Shown piece after piece: positions 50,393 to 60,422 of a stretch of DNA of 64,000 nt. Within the stretch, counting starts at the first letter, position 1, and each line of letters starts with the position of its first letter. Origin of the DNA: Peterkaempfera griseoplana (GTDB taxonomy: Bacteria; Actinomycetota; Actinomycetes; Streptomycetales; Streptomycetaceae); contig NZ_LIQR01000054.1 in NCBI RefSeq assembly GCF_001418575.1, positions 1 to 64,000 of the forward strand, read 5' to 3'. A program made the translations under genes and the position numbers. The notes below the pieces were generated by a model, which worked only from the letters and a program-made list of their open reading frames with translations, was not told the origin of the DNA and searched no databases.

Positions 50393-51307
50393 GTGAGCGA
50401 GAGTGAGGGCACCGTCGAAGAGACGGACTGGGATGAGTACGAGAACGATGACGAGCGTTGGGCTGACGACGAGAAGGCTCGCGCGGCACTGGCAGAGGCT
50501 AGGTGCTCACCGCAGCAAGGGGTGCCGCGACTGCTCGGCATGCTCACAAATACGGACCTGGACGGTCCGACGGAGTACGGCACGGATCTCAGCCGCCGAC
50601 AGCAGATCCTCGAATGGCTGCTCCGTCAGCGGGGCGACGTGGCGGGCGCGGCGACGTGGGTCTGTCTCACCGCACAGAGCATGTACGAGTTGCAGGTCAT
50701 CTACTCGTCTGTCGATCACCCACGCGAGCTGAAGCTCGGCGAGCAGGACACTCGCGGGCGGACGAAACCTGACGATTGGGAGCCAGCACTGCGCTTGCTC
50801 GTGAGCGCGCAGGGCCTCGACGAGTACCTGCGCATGGAAGCCGTAGGCTCGCTCCTCCAGGGCGGAGCCACACTCCAGGACATCGAGCAGATCGCGCCAG
50901 ACTTGGGCCTCGAGGCCATGTTCGGCGGCTGGCCGGGGGTCTCCGACTCGACCATCGAGCTCATCGAGGAGGACATCGCCCGGGACGGGTCGCGTCCCTG
51001 GTCGGCACGGCTGAGCGCGCTGGAGCACTTGCAAGACGAGAACTCCCCGCTGGCCGACTCAGCGGCAGTCACAATCATCAAGGATCTACCGCCCGACGGC
51101 ATCCGCCCCTCCGAACTTGCCCTTCTTGCTACCCACGTCCGAACGGATCTGCTGCGCTCCATTGCGGAGGCTGCTGATGCGGATGCCTTTTGGCGCCTGG
51201 TCCGCGACCGGCGCCGACGACGCCTGAAGATCCCCCGGACCTGGCCCTGGGCCCGACAGATCACCGACGCGTTCCGCCGCCTGCAGGCCCTGCCCGCACC
51301 AACCTGA
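50393..51307 (+). CDS. hypothetical helical-repeat protein (304 aa)
   Basis: GTG at 50393. An acidic N-terminus (TDWDEYENDDERWADDE) followed by helical repeats (EAVGSLLQGGATLQDIEQIA, ARLSALEHLQDENSPLADSA) that look like HEAT/ARM units, and a basic C-terminus (RDRRRRRLKIPRTW). It probably acts as a binding scaffold. No catalytic motif. Accessory-island protein of unknown role. Confidence 0.62.
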   Translation: MSESEGTVEETDWDEYENDDERWADDEKARAALAEARCSPQQGVPRLLGMLTNTDLDGPTEYGTDLSRRQQILEWLLRQRGDVAGAATWVCLTAQSMYELQVIYSSVDHPRELKLGEQDTRGRTKPDDWEPALRLLVSAQGLDEYLRMEAVGSLLQGGATLQDIEQIAPDLGLEAMFGGWPGVSDSTIELIEEDIARDGSRPWSARLSALEHLQDENSPLADSAAVTIIKDLPPDGIRPSELALLATHVRTDLLRSIAEAADADAFWRLVRDRRRRRLKIPRTWPWARQITDAFRRLQALPAPT

Positions 51308-51487
51308 CCCCAGCACCCCGCCACGACGCACCCCGAGAGGAGGAACCCGCAGCCCCCGGCCCCGTGGAAGCCGGCGCCACCGGCGCGACAGCCGAAGCGC
51401 AGCCCTACCCGGCCGAGCCCGCCGAGCAGGACAACAGCGACATCACGGGCACCAGATCACGAGGCCACCGCAGTGAAAGATTCCGGA

Positions 51488-51550
51488 TTGGTTCGAATCC
51501 CGCAGGCGGCTCCGAGAAGGCCCAGGTCAGATAGCCGCTGACCTGGGCCT
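51488..51550. terminator. perfect 13-bp hairpin, with a T-loop-like sequence before it
   Basis: AGGCCCAGGTCAG (51518-51530) pairs fully with CTGACCTGGGCCT (51538-51550). Just before, GGTTCGAATCCCGCAGGCGG (51490-51509) looks like the T-loop end of a tRNA. It may be the 3' end of a tRNA or an att remnant followed by that tRNA's terminator, marking the island border. Confidence 0.5.
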
Positions 51551-51553
51551 CTG

Positions 51554-52135
51554 TCATTTCGCGGCCTCAGGTGCCCCGCCTCGTTCGACGTGACCTGGCG
51601 TCATCGCGGTCAGCGCGCCGGCCTCGATCGCGATGGCGAGGCCGCCGAGCAGGGTGGCGTCCTTGTTGGCCAGGTGGGCCGCGCCGAACAGGATGCCGGA
51701 CAGGGCCAGCGCGAGGTACGTTCCGAGGCCGCGCTCCGCGAGCCGGAAGAGCAGGCCGCGGAACATCAGCTCCTCGGTGACGGCGGCGCCCGCCATGAAG
51801 CCGACCAGCCCGATCGCCCCGGTCAGTGACCCGAGGCCGTTGACCTCGTAGTCGCCCAGGAGGTAGATGTTCGCCATGACGGCCGCGAACATCGCGACCC
51901 CGATCACCAGGCCCCGCAGGAGCGACCTGGATGCCTTCTCGGGGGCCAGCTCGGTGACCGGGCGCCGCTCGGTACGCGCCACGACCCACCGGTAGACGAG
52001 CACCGAGAGCACCGCCGTCAGGCCGCCTATGAGGAGCGAGAGCCACGGGCAGTCCTGGACCGCGGCGGCGCCCTGGCCGCCGACCGCGCCGACCACGACC
52101 ACGGCCAGGACCTGCGACACCAGCTTCAGTTTCAT
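51554..52135 (-). CDS. CPBP-family intramembrane metalloprotease, C-terminally shortened
   Basis: 193 aa from the ATG at 52135 (GGAAG upstream). Several membrane helices, the EEXXXR motif (VTEELMFRGLLFRLAE) and the FXXXH motif (LSGILFGAAHL) of CPBP/Abi proteases. The family's last helix with the HXXXB motif is missing: after LLGGLAIAIEAGA the sequence becomes TAMTPGHVERGG and ends. So the third metal ligand is lost and activity is doubtful. It may have been cut by insertion at the island border. Confidence 0.72.
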   Translation of the reverse strand: MKLKLVSQVLAVVVVGAVGGQGAAAVQDCPWLSLLIGGLTAVLSVLVYRWVVARTERRPVTELAPEKASRSLLRGLVIGVAMFAAVMANIYLLGDYEVNGLGSLTGAIGLVGFMAGAAVTEELMFRGLLFRLAERGLGTYLALALSGILFGAAHLANKDATLLGGLAIAIEAGALTAMTPGHVERGGAPEAAK

Positions 52136-52309
52136 GACTCTTCCTTCGGTTCCGTGTCCGGTTCCTCGCCGGTCCGCGGCGGCGCCGCGGCTGAACTGAA
52201 CGCTACGGAGACGGAGATCGGGAGTCGTCACCTCGCAGAGCGCACCTGCACGTAGCTCTCCCGGGGGACGGACGGCAGCCGGCCGGCCTCGTCCGCGGGC
52301 CCGAAGACC

Positions 52310-52341
52310 GTGGGGGAGGAGCCAGGCGGCTCCTCCCCCAC
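52310..52341 (-). terminator. strong hairpin after the large subtilase
   Basis: GTGGGGGAGGAGCC/GGCTCCTCCCCCAC, 14 perfect pairs with a 4-base loop, 38 bp past the stop of the 1274-aa gene. Confidence 0.68.
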
Positions 52342-52378
52342 GGGTGGTAAGTCGGCGACGGTCAGGCCGAGTTCAGCT

Positions 52379-55300
52379 TCACGGGGTGAGGCCGAAGGCG
52401 CGGACGATGGTCTGGGTGACGCCGTTGCCGTCGTGCTGTTCGGTGTTGACGCGGAGGGACACGTTCTGCGCGCCGGAAGGGGCGGTCAGGGTCGCCCGCC
52501 AGGCGCCCTTCTTCTCCTTCACCTCCTGCTTCTGCCAGGTGGCCCCGTCGTCGTAGGAGACCTCTAGGGTCACCGCGGAGACGTCGTCCGCCGAGGAGGA
52601 ACCGCCGAGCACGCTGGGCTTGATCACGAGGTCGGTCTTGCGCCCGGCCCGGCCCTCGCTGTCCACGTCCACGTCGTAGTCCAGCTGGACCAGCGGGATC
52701 TGCTGCTCAGTGGTCACCGCGCCGGAGGTGAAGCGCCACTCCGTGTGGGTGGCGGTCGAGTAGGGGCCGACGGGGTTGGTGTCCGAGGTGTCGACGACCA
52801 GCCGGTACGGGAGTTTCTCCGGTGCCAGGTTGCCGGCCCCGACCCAGGTGAACGGGAACCCCGAGAGCAGCTCGTTGTCACCCTGGTAGAGCGCGGTCGA
52901 CTGGGTGCCGGAGGAACCGGCGTGCGCCGACCCCGAGTCGCTGTACCCCTCGACGTCACCGCTGAACACGTCGTACGGGTAGCGGACGAGGGCGTTCAGC
53001 ATGCGCGGCCGGACGATCGGACTGAACCAGTGGCCCGGCTGCGTGCTGGCGGCCTCGAAGGACTCCGTCTCGGTGCGCTGCGCCACGTGGTCCAGGACGG
53101 TGAACTCCTGCCACCTGACCCCCTTGGTGGAGACCCAGTCGGTGCGGGTCCCCGCGGTGATCGCCTTCCGCTCGAACGGGAGGTGGAGGGACTTGCCCGG
53201 GATGAAGGCCGACTGGCCCTCCCAGAAGTACGGCGGGTAGTCGTCCCGCATCTCGGTGGCGCTCTTGCCGGCGGGCACCGCGAAGTTCTCGTCGATCCGG
53301 GCGAGGTGGCGGGGGTCGGTGTCGGCGGAGGGGTCCGCGGGCACCGCGCCGACGTGGTAGTCCGCCAGGTCGTAGAGGTAGTCGGGGGTGGGGTTGGACT
53401 CGGTCGAGAGGTGCGCCCCGCCCTTGCCCGCGGCGGTGGTGTCCGCGATCAGCTGCTCGCCCTCGTCCGGAGGGATCGAGGCGACCGGGACCGTCCCGGT
53501 GGTGGCGAGGTCGGGCTTGCCGTACCAGTCGTACGTCTGGCCCGGGCCCTGGCCGACGACCAGCAGCAGCGCGGCACCGGCCGAGGCCGCGGCCGCCGCC
53601 TGGTCCGTGGCCGCCACGGTGCCACCGCGGACGACGACGGCCTTGCCGCGGGCGGAGAGAGCGGCGTAGTCGGCGCTCGCACCGTTACCGGCGAAGACGG
53701 CGTCCAGGCGCGAGGTGCCCTCCGGCAGGGAGGGGGATCCCGGCTGCGGCAGCAGGTCCTTGAGGTCGTGCCCGCCGGCGGTGATCGCCAGCGGGGTCTG
53801 CGGGGCGCGGAACCTGGTGCCGAAGGCGAAGCTGCCCTCGGTCACGTTGTCCCCGGTCGGCAGCGCCCACAGGCTGTCGTAGGCGGGGGACGGGAACAGC
53901 ACGTCGAGGACTCCGACGCCCGGTTCGGGTTTGCTGGAGGTGAAGGAGCGCCAGACGTCGAGCCGGCTGTCGGTGACGGCGGTCGGCTTGGGCGTGTCCA
54001 CCTTGACCTGGCGGGCCTGCGAGGCGTCCAGCACGACGCTGCGGTCGGCGCTCAGCTTCACCTCGGGCGCGACCAGCACGGCCCCGGCGACGGAGCTGGG
54101 CCCGTGCGTCCCCTCCACGTCCACGTAGGCGCGGAGCGCGTAAGTGCCGGGCGCCCAGCGGCTGGTGAGCGTTCCGCTCTCGGGCACCCACAGGCTGGTG
54201 TCGACCCCGTTGTCACCCGTGATCGAGACCGAGCCGCTGATGGGACGGCCGGAGCGGTCCTTCAGCTGGATCGTGAGGTTGTGCTTCTCGGACTCGACGG
54301 AGACACCGACGGCCGTGTGCAGGGTCGCGGAGCCGCCCGGGGTGGCGCCCGTGGCGACGATCTGCGCGGAGTGCGTCCCCGGAGCGAGCCCCTGGGGATC
54401 GACCACCACGTCGGTCTGTGCGGTGCCGTGCGCGGGGACGGTCACCTGACCGGCGCCCAGCGAGAACGCACCGGACGAGGCGCCGTCCGCGTCGACGGAG
54501 AGGTCCAGCGTGACGGGGCTGTCCGTGGTGTTGGTGTACGTGACCTGACGCCGGATCGGCTGCGGCGTGCTGCCGGGCGCCCAGGGCACGATCCCCGCGT
54601 CCACCGAACCGGAGGCGAAGACCTCGGCGTAGTACGCGGCCGGGATCATCACCCGGCCGGTCCCGGCCTGGTAGGGGCTGTAGTCCGGGGTGCGCATGCT
54701 GGTGGACATCAGGGCGTTCTTGAGGTCCTGCGCCGTCCAGTCGGGGTGCTTCTGCGCCAGCAGGACCGCCGAGCCCGCGACGTGCGGGGTCGCCATGGAC
54801 GTGCCGTCCATGCCCACGTAGTAGCCCTCGCCGCCGTCCTGGGAGTACTGCGAACGAGCAGCCCACACGGCCACGCCGGGGGCGGTGATGTCGGGCTTGA
54901 GGCCGTCGTCGAGCTGACGCGGCCCGGCGCCGGAGAATCCGGCCAGGGCGTTGGAGCTGTCCACCGCGCCGACGGTGAGCGCGGCGTCCGCGGTGCCCGG
55001 CGAGGTCACGGTGTACGGGTTGGGTCCCTCGTTGCCCGCGGCCACCACGAAGAGTGCGCCGGTCTCGGCGGACAGCTGGTTCACGGCGATGCTCAGGGGG
55101 TCGTTCTGCGCGTGCCTGGTCGCGTCACCGAGGCTCATGCTGATGACCTTGGCGTGTTCGGTCCGGGCCGCCCACTCCATGCCGGCGATGATCCAGGAGT
55201 CCAGGCCGGGGCCCTTGTCGCTGAGGACCTTGCCCACCACCAGGTCGGCGTCGGGGGCGACGCCCCGCTCCTGACCGCCGGAGGCGGCTCCGGTGCCCGC

Positions 55301-56203
55301 GATGGTCGAGGCGGTGTGGGTTCCGTGGCCGGCGCGGTCCGTGACGGTCTCGCCCGGGACGAAGCTCTTGGAATCCACGATGCGCGGCGCGAGGTCCGGG
55401 TGGGCGGCGTCCACCCCGGTGTCCAGGACGGCGACCCTGACCCCGGCGCCGGTGCCTCCGGAGGCCCACGCGGCGGGCGCGCCGATCTGCGCGGTGCTGT
55501 CGGCGAGGGTGGGCTTCACCTTGCCGTCGAGCCACACCTTGTCGATGCCCGCGGCGAACGGCGCGGTCCTCGGGGCGTCGGCGGCGGAGTCGGCTTTGTC
55601 CTTCCCGTGGCCCTTGCGGGCCGGGCCGGTGAGGGTGGACCAGAACGCGGCGGCCTTGGACCGGTGGGTGCGGACCGCCTCACCGTGGACCGCGGGCAGG
55701 CTCAGCGTGGTCTCGGTACCCGGCAGTGCCGTCTGCGCGCCTGCGGCGTCCTTCGCGCCGTCGGACGCGAGGGTCGCCGATCCCGCGGTGTGGGTGAGGA
55801 TCAGTGGCAGCTCGGCGGCGTTCTTGTCGTCGTAGCCCTGGGCCACCAGCTCGGTGACGTCGAAGAGGGCGGTGTCGAGCCGGCCGGCCGCGACGAACGG
55901 CGCGGCCTCGTCGGGGTACACGAAGGTGTGCCCGTTCGTCACGGATATTCGCACCGAGCCGGTCGCGCCCGGCGCCCGCTCGACGCTCACCTCCGGGGCC
56001 GTTCCAGGAGGTCCGGGAGTGACCGTCACCTTGTCACCGGTGATCAGGGTGACGGTGGCCGGAGGCTGGACGGGACCGCTGCCCGCGACCGGCGATGCGG
56101 CGCCGGTCTGTGGGGCACCGTACGCGAAGGGTGTCGGGAGGAGGGCGGCGACAAGGGCCATGCCGACATAGGTCGCTGGTCTTCGAAAAGAGGGGGGAAG
56201 CAT
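52379..56203 (-). CDS. large secreted S8 subtilase (1274 aa)
   Basis: 1274 aa. Signal peptide (VGMALVAALLPTPFAYGA), propeptide to ~225, catalytic domain with D261 (VAVLDTGVDAAHPD), H293 (AGHGTHTASTIAG) and S469 (DGTSMATPHVAGSA). The ~800 residues after it are beta-rich modules, including a PA-like region (GKAVVVRGGTVAATDQAAAA). Such long S8 proteins are typical streptomycete exoenzymes. Unlike the S8 gene at 43361 it carries no regulator beside it. A 14-bp terminator follows. Confidence 0.87.
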   Translation of the reverse strand: MLPPSFRRPATYVGMALVAALLPTPFAYGAPQTGAASPVAGSGPVQPPATVTLITGDKVTVTPGPPGTAPEVSVERAPGATGSVRISVTNGHTFVYPDEAAPFVAAGRLDTALFDVTELVAQGYDDKNAAELPLILTHTAGSATLASDGAKDAAGAQTALPGTETTLSLPAVHGEAVRTHRSKAAAFWSTLTGPARKGHGKDKADSAADAPRTAPFAAGIDKVWLDGKVKPTLADSTAQIGAPAAWASGGTGAGVRVAVLDTGVDAAHPDLAPRIVDSKSFVPGETVTDRAGHGTHTASTIAGTGAASGGQERGVAPDADLVVGKVLSDKGPGLDSWIIAGMEWAARTEHAKVISMSLGDATRHAQNDPLSIAVNQLSAETGALFVVAAGNEGPNPYTVTSPGTADAALTVGAVDSSNALAGFSGAGPRQLDDGLKPDITAPGVAVWAARSQYSQDGGEGYYVGMDGTSMATPHVAGSAVLLAQKHPDWTAQDLKNALMSTSMRTPDYSPYQAGTGRVMIPAAYYAEVFASGSVDAGIVPWAPGSTPQPIRRQVTYTNTTDSPVTLDLSVDADGASSGAFSLGAGQVTVPAHGTAQTDVVVDPQGLAPGTHSAQIVATGATPGGSATLHTAVGVSVESEKHNLTIQLKDRSGRPISGSVSITGDNGVDTSLWVPESGTLTSRWAPGTYALRAYVDVEGTHGPSSVAGAVLVAPEVKLSADRSVVLDASQARQVKVDTPKPTAVTDSRLDVWRSFTSSKPEPGVGVLDVLFPSPAYDSLWALPTGDNVTEGSFAFGTRFRAPQTPLAITAGGHDLKDLLPQPGSPSLPEGTSRLDAVFAGNGASADYAALSARGKAVVVRGGTVAATDQAAAAASAGAALLLVVGQGPGQTYDWYGKPDLATTGTVPVASIPPDEGEQLIADTTAAGKGGAHLSTESNPTPDYLYDLADYHVGAVPADPSADTDPRHLARIDENFAVPAGKSATEMRDDYPPYFWEGQSAFIPGKSLHLPFERKAITAGTRTDWVSTKGVRWQEFTVLDHVAQRTETESFEAASTQPGHWFSPIVRPRMLNALVRYPYDVFSGDVEGYSDSGSAHAGSSGTQSTALYQGDNELLSGFPFTWVGAGNLAPEKLPYRLVVDTSDTNPVGPYSTATHTEWRFTSGAVTTEQQIPLVQLDYDVDVDSEGRAGRKTDLVIKPSVLGGSSSADDVSAVTLEVSYDDGATWQKQEVKEKKGAWRATLTAPSGAQNVSLRVNTEQHDGNGVTQTIVRAFGLTP

Positions 56204-56563
56204 CTATCAACTCCTGCGTGGAAACGGCTGCTCAGCCAGGTCGGCGGCAATCTATCCGGCTTAAATGACAGGAAAATGACCCATGCTGAGAGGCCGTCAG
56301 AAAATTTACCTGAAGGCCACACAGGGAATAGCTGCGGATACCTTAAAAGGTCGCAAAAGCCTTGCGACATCCGGCAGTTCTCGCTCTGCGGCCGAGTTGC
56401 CGGCCTCCCCGGCGCTGAGGGTGCGGCGCCGAGGAGGCCGCGGCGGCCGGAAGAATTCACACCCGTGCAACATGCGTACGGCCTGTCGGTTCGGCTTGGG
56501 CCGGTACCGGAGGGCTGCTCTCCTGTGTCCGGCGCCCATGAGTCGTCGCTGTCGAGCTGTGTG
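56204..56563. promoter_or_regulatory. upstream region of the 1274-aa subtilase, with inverted repeats
   Basis: This 360-bp spacer has lower GC than its surroundings. It contains GTCGCAA (56350-56356) paired with TTGCGAC (56362-56368), and a CCTTAAAAGG palindrome at 56341-56350. Either may be an operator or a terminator-like hairpin. No CGCCAAGGCGG copy is present here. No gene seen. Confidence 0.4.
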
Positions 56564-58339
56564 TCAGCCGTTGGACGCGGTTACGTTGACCGCGGCCCAG
56601 GCCTTGTCCACGGTGGTGTACTCGGTGCTTCCCTGGCCGTAGAGGTCCGCGGCCGCCTGCAGGGTCGCCGTGCGGGCGTCGTGGAAGTCGGTGCTGGAGA
56701 CCATGTACCGGGTCAGTGCCTGGTAGAAGATCGCGACGGCCTTGTCGCGGCCGATGCCCGTCAACGTCGAACCGTCGTACGTCGGCGAGTTGTACGCGAC
56801 GCCGTTGATGGTCCTGGCGCCGCTGCCCTCCGCCAGCAGGAAGAAGGCGTGCGAGGAGACGCCCGAGCCCCCGTGCACCTCGGTCTGGGGGGCGTTGGGG
56901 GACCAGTAGTCGACGGCCCCCTCCAGGACGTCCAGCGACGGGCGGTCCATGCGGCGCAGGAACCCCTGGCTCAGGCCGAGCTGCTCGCCCATCAGGTAGT
57001 TGGGGGCGTGCGTGGCGTTGTTCGTGCTGAACTCCACGGCGGTGCCGAAGATGTCGGCGAGCGACTCGTTCAGCGAACCGGGCTCGCCGATCTGCTCGTC
57101 GCCGGACGGGCTGTAGTCGGTCTGCAGGGCCGCCGTGGCCGAGACCACGCCGTGCGTCAACTCATGTCCGGTGACGTCCAGTTGGGTCAGCGGCTTGGTG
57201 AAGGTGTAGCCGTCGCCGTCGCCGTAGACCATGCACCAGCAGCCGTTGCTCCACCCGGCGTTGCCGTAGTTCTGCGCGAAGTGGACGACACCCACCGGCC
57301 CGACGCCGTCGTTGCGGATGCCGTTGCGTCCCAGCGTGTTCTTGTAGAAGTCGAAGGTCGACGTCAGCCCGTACTGGGCGTCGACGCCGGCGGTGTTGAC
57401 GTCGGAGGTGGTGCCGTTCCCCCAGGCGTTGTCCGCGTCGGTCATCGCGGCCGAGCCGGAGACGACGCGGCTGTCCGACAGGATCGTGTTCCGCGCGTTC
57501 CTGACCTCGGCCTTGCCGCGGGTGGTGTCCACCAGGGTGTAGGCCGACGCGGAGGTCTGCGAGGTGTTCAGCGTCACCGTGCCGCTGTACATCGACGCGC
57601 CGGTGCCCACCGCCGGAAGGGGGTACTTGGAGCCGGGCTTGGCTCCCTGCGAGGCCTTCTGCCCGCTGCCCGATGCGGATGCCTGGGCGCTCAGGCCCTT
57701 GAGCTTGCTCTCCAGCTTGGGCGAGATGATCCCGTCCAGCGCGGGGGTGTCGCTCACCACGTCGCCGGTGCTCGCGTCGACCACCACCACGTGGGAGGCC
57801 GTCACGTCGTCGTTGGACGCCACCTGGACCTGGTAGGCGAGGACGGTCTTGCCGTTCTGGGTGTGCACGATCAGGTGGGGAGTCTCCGACGCGCCCTTGG
57901 GGACCACCGAGGCTGCCTTGGCGCGTGCCTGCTCGGCCGTCACCTTCGCCGACACGGTCGGCACCGAGACCTCGGTGTCCGACGCCCGGGTCACGCCGAG
58001 GTACTCGGAGGCGGCGGTGAGGTGGACGACGAGGTCGGCACCCACGACGGGAAGGTTCCGGTAGGTCTGTGCGAAGCGGACGTGCTGCTTGCCACTCTGA
58101 TCGGCCATCACCTCCGTCACCACCAGCCCGCTCTGCGCGGTCAGACCGGTCTCGGCCGCGTGCGCGAAGGCCGCGGTCCGGGCGGCGTCGGCGGTGGCCG
58201 TGTCCGCGCCGGACCGGAGCGCTGCGGCGCTCGATCCCTCCGCGACGGGGGTTGCCCCGGCGGTTGTCGTGATCGAGACGGAGGTTGCGGTGGCGAGGAC
58301 CACCGTGATTGCGATCTTGGATATCAGTGCAGCGCGCAT
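56564..58339 (-). CDS. secreted M4 thermolysin-like metalloprotease
   Basis: 591 aa from the ATG at 58339 (MRAALISKIAITVVLATATS, a signal peptide; an upstream in-frame start at 58693 has no homology). A FTP/PepSY-type propeptide (YRNLPVVGADLVVHLTAASE, AYQVQVASNDDVTASHVVV) precedes the catalytic domain with HELTH (H392, E393, H396) and the glutamate helix NESLADIFGTAV. The third histidine region VHGGSGVSSHAFFLLAE is also present. All zinc ligands are kept, so an active, exported enzyme is expected. Confidence 0.9.
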   Translation of the reverse strand: MRAALISKIAITVVLATATSVSITTTAGATPVAEGSSAAALRSGADTATADAARTAAFAHAAETGLTAQSGLVVTEVMADQSGKQHVRFAQTYRNLPVVGADLVVHLTAASEYLGVTRASDTEVSVPTVSAKVTAEQARAKAASVVPKGASETPHLIVHTQNGKTVLAYQVQVASNDDVTASHVVVVDASTGDVVSDTPALDGIISPKLESKLKGLSAQASASGSGQKASQGAKPGSKYPLPAVGTGASMYSGTVTLNTSQTSASAYTLVDTTRGKAEVRNARNTILSDSRVVSGSAAMTDADNAWGNGTTSDVNTAGVDAQYGLTSTFDFYKNTLGRNGIRNDGVGPVGVVHFAQNYGNAGWSNGCWCMVYGDGDGYTFTKPLTQLDVTGHELTHGVVSATAALQTDYSPSGDEQIGEPGSLNESLADIFGTAVEFSTNNATHAPNYLMGEQLGLSQGFLRRMDRPSLDVLEGAVDYWSPNAPQTEVHGGSGVSSHAFFLLAEGSGARTINGVAYNSPTYDGSTLTGIGRDKAVAIFYQALTRYMVSSTDFHDARTATLQAAADLYGQGSTEYTTVDKAWAAVNVTASNG

Positions 58340-58778
58340 GTCCGGCCTGTCCCTTGTTGGTTCGGTCCCGCACCCGGTGATCGACCGAGAGACGGGATGG
58401 TGGGAGCATGCCAACCGAATATTGCGTCCGGATTGCCGGAAGATCAGAAGATCATATCGTGGGCGATGCGCGTGAGTGGGCGTCACCCTGCCTGCTGTGC
58501 GCTGGTAGTTCGCCGTCCGACCGGCCAGTCGATGCTGTTGCCGCCGGCGATGCTTTCTCGTTGACGAGGCTGCGGTCTTCGCCTCCTGGTTCGGGCGCGC
58601 TGTGTCCGACACCCGGCTCAGGGGCTCCTCGGGAATCCGTATCTGTTTCGGCTGCCTGGAGCGGGTCGGTGACGTCGGGGCCCGCAAGAGCACGGGACGT
58701 CGCCGACCTCGCGGCGCGCCGACAGCGGTGGGCCGACCGGATGAGGCGAGTGGACCTCTCCGGGTGACTCAGGGTGAC
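58340..58778. other. gene-free spacer upstream of the M4 gene
   Basis: Contains the M4 promoter side and the 3' side of the permease gene. Reading frames are shadows. A direct GGGTGACTCA repeat lies at 58762-58780. No gene seen. Confidence 0.4.
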
Positions 58779-60308
58779 TCAGGCCATCTGATTCACCATG
58801 GACGGGTTGTGGTCGGACGCGTACAGAGGCCCGGCTTCGTCGGTCCGGAGCCGCTTGCGCAGTACGACCAGCCACCAGAGCAGCGGCAGGGCGAGGATGC
58901 CGGCGAAGACGAACCCGTTGCCCGCGAACATCGGCAGGAAGATCAGCCCGACCTCGACGGCGAGGAAGACGACGAGGCTGATCACCAGCAGCGGCGTGCG
59001 GGCTCGGCCGAGGTCGAAGGTCCCCGGCTCGGCCTCGGGGATCCGCCCGCGGTGACTGGCGACGAGCAGCCCGAAGGTCTGCAGCACGTACGTGGTGAAG
59101 AACGCGAGCGTCGCGACGCCGAGGAGGTAGTTGAACGCCTTCTCGTTGACCAGCGCGGAGAGCAGCATCAGCACCGAGACGCCGCCGAGACTGAGGACGG
59201 CGACGGAGGGCGTGCGTCGGACCGGGTGGACCCGGCGAAGCACCGCCGAGAACGGCATCATGTTGTCGCGGGCCAGCGAAAAGAGCAGTCGGGTGCCGAC
59301 CAGGACGTTGGCCAGCAGGCACACCAGGATGTTGGTGAGGGCGACGGCGACGACGATCCGGGAGGCCACGGAGCCGAGCTGCTGGGAGATGATCGCCTCG
59401 ATGGGCTCCGACGAGCTGCCGACAGCTGCGGGATGGCGGATCGCGAGCACGTAGACCAGGTACATCAGGAACTCGATCACGCACGACGTGGCGAACGCGT
59501 AGAACATCGTGCGGGGGATCACCCGACGCGCGTCCTTGGTCTCCTCCGCCACGTCCGCGACCGCCTCAACCCCGACCAGCCCGAAGAAAGGGCCGAGGGC
59601 CGCGGTGATCCAGGCGAGGACGTACGAGCCGTTGTCCGGGGTGTGTCCGTGGAACAGCGAGCTCAACGGCTGGGCGTCGTCGTGCACGAGGAACGCGAAG
59701 ATCGCGACCAAGGCGGTCACCGCGAGGGTGATGACGAGCTCGAGGCCCACGCCGATGTTGTTGATCAGGGTGGCGAGGCGAAGGCCGTACGCGTTGATGA
59801 GGACGCAGACGATCACCACACCGATCGCGATGAGGATCTGGCGCGACTGCGTCAGGTCCCAGTCGAGCACGCTGCCGAGGTATCCCGCGAACACGTAGGC
59901 CAGGCTTGTCATCCCGCTGGTCCAGCCCACGAGCGCGGCGCAGCCGGTGAACCAGCCATAGCTCGGGCTGTTGAGCCGGCTCGTCCACTGGTAGGCGTAG
60001 CCGGCGAGCGGGATCTTCGCCGCCATGTCGGCTGCGATGAGGGTCCACAGCAGGAAGACCGGGATCGCGATGAAGAGGGTCCAGATGAAGGGTGATCCAG
60101 CATTCAGGAACCCCGAGCCGAAGCCGGTGAAGACGGCTGTCGTCGCACTGATCGTCGAGAAGCCGATCGCGAACGAGGCGATCCTGCCGACGGATCGATC
60201 GAGCTTCTGGTCATATCCGAACTCCGCGAGGCGCGCGTCCTCGTCCTCCCCGACGACGCGGGCAGGGGGAGTCAGGTCGGGTTTGACGGACAAGAGGTCG
60301 TCGGCCAT
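58779..60308 (-). CDS. APC-family amino acid permease
   Basis: 509 aa with about 12 hydrophobic helices. The N-terminal stretch RIASFAIGFSTISATTAVFT has the APC family opening, and FFGLVGVEAVADVAEETKDA with RRVIPRTMFYAFATS is the signature around helices 6-7. ATG at 60308 after AAGGAG. It lies next to the LysR regulator. The substrate may be an amino acid, amine or, given the sugar-type operon nearby, something else. Confidence 0.85.
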   Translation of the reverse strand: MADDLLSVKPDLTPPARVVGEDEDARLAEFGYDQKLDRSVGRIASFAIGFSTISATTAVFTGFGSGFLNAGSPFIWTLFIAIPVFLLWTLIAADMAAKIPLAGYAYQWTSRLNSPSYGWFTGCAALVGWTSGMTSLAYVFAGYLGSVLDWDLTQSRQILIAIGVVIVCVLINAYGLRLATLINNIGVGLELVITLAVTALVAIFAFLVHDDAQPLSSLFHGHTPDNGSYVLAWITAALGPFFGLVGVEAVADVAEETKDARRVIPRTMFYAFATSCVIEFLMYLVYVLAIRHPAAVGSSSEPIEAIISQQLGSVASRIVVAVALTNILVCLLANVLVGTRLLFSLARDNMMPFSAVLRRVHPVRRTPSVAVLSLGGVSVLMLLSALVNEKAFNYLLGVATLAFFTTYVLQTFGLLVASHRGRIPEAEPGTFDLGRARTPLLVISLVVFLAVEVGLIFLPMFAGNGFVFAGILALPLLWWLVVLRKRLRTDEAGPLYASDHNPSMVNQMA

Positions 60309-60422
60309 GAGGGGCTCCTTCTCACGAGCTCGGGCCGGGTGCCGAAGGTTGACGTGCAGTGAACACTCCGGATGTCACCGACGGGAAGGACCGAACTCTT
60401 ATCTGCCCATAAGCACGGGCTA

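Noticed and set aside
52745-58564. A 1939-codon open frame on the plus strand
   Set aside because: It lies antisense to the 1274-aa subtilase and the M4 protease, both with complete catalytic motifs. High GC3 commonly opens such frames; its composition (Gly/Arg/Val-rich) is not protein-like.
58602-60095. 497-codon plus-strand frame rich in Glu/Arg/Asp/His
   Set aside because: Antisense to the APC permease, whose membrane helices and APC signatures are clear.
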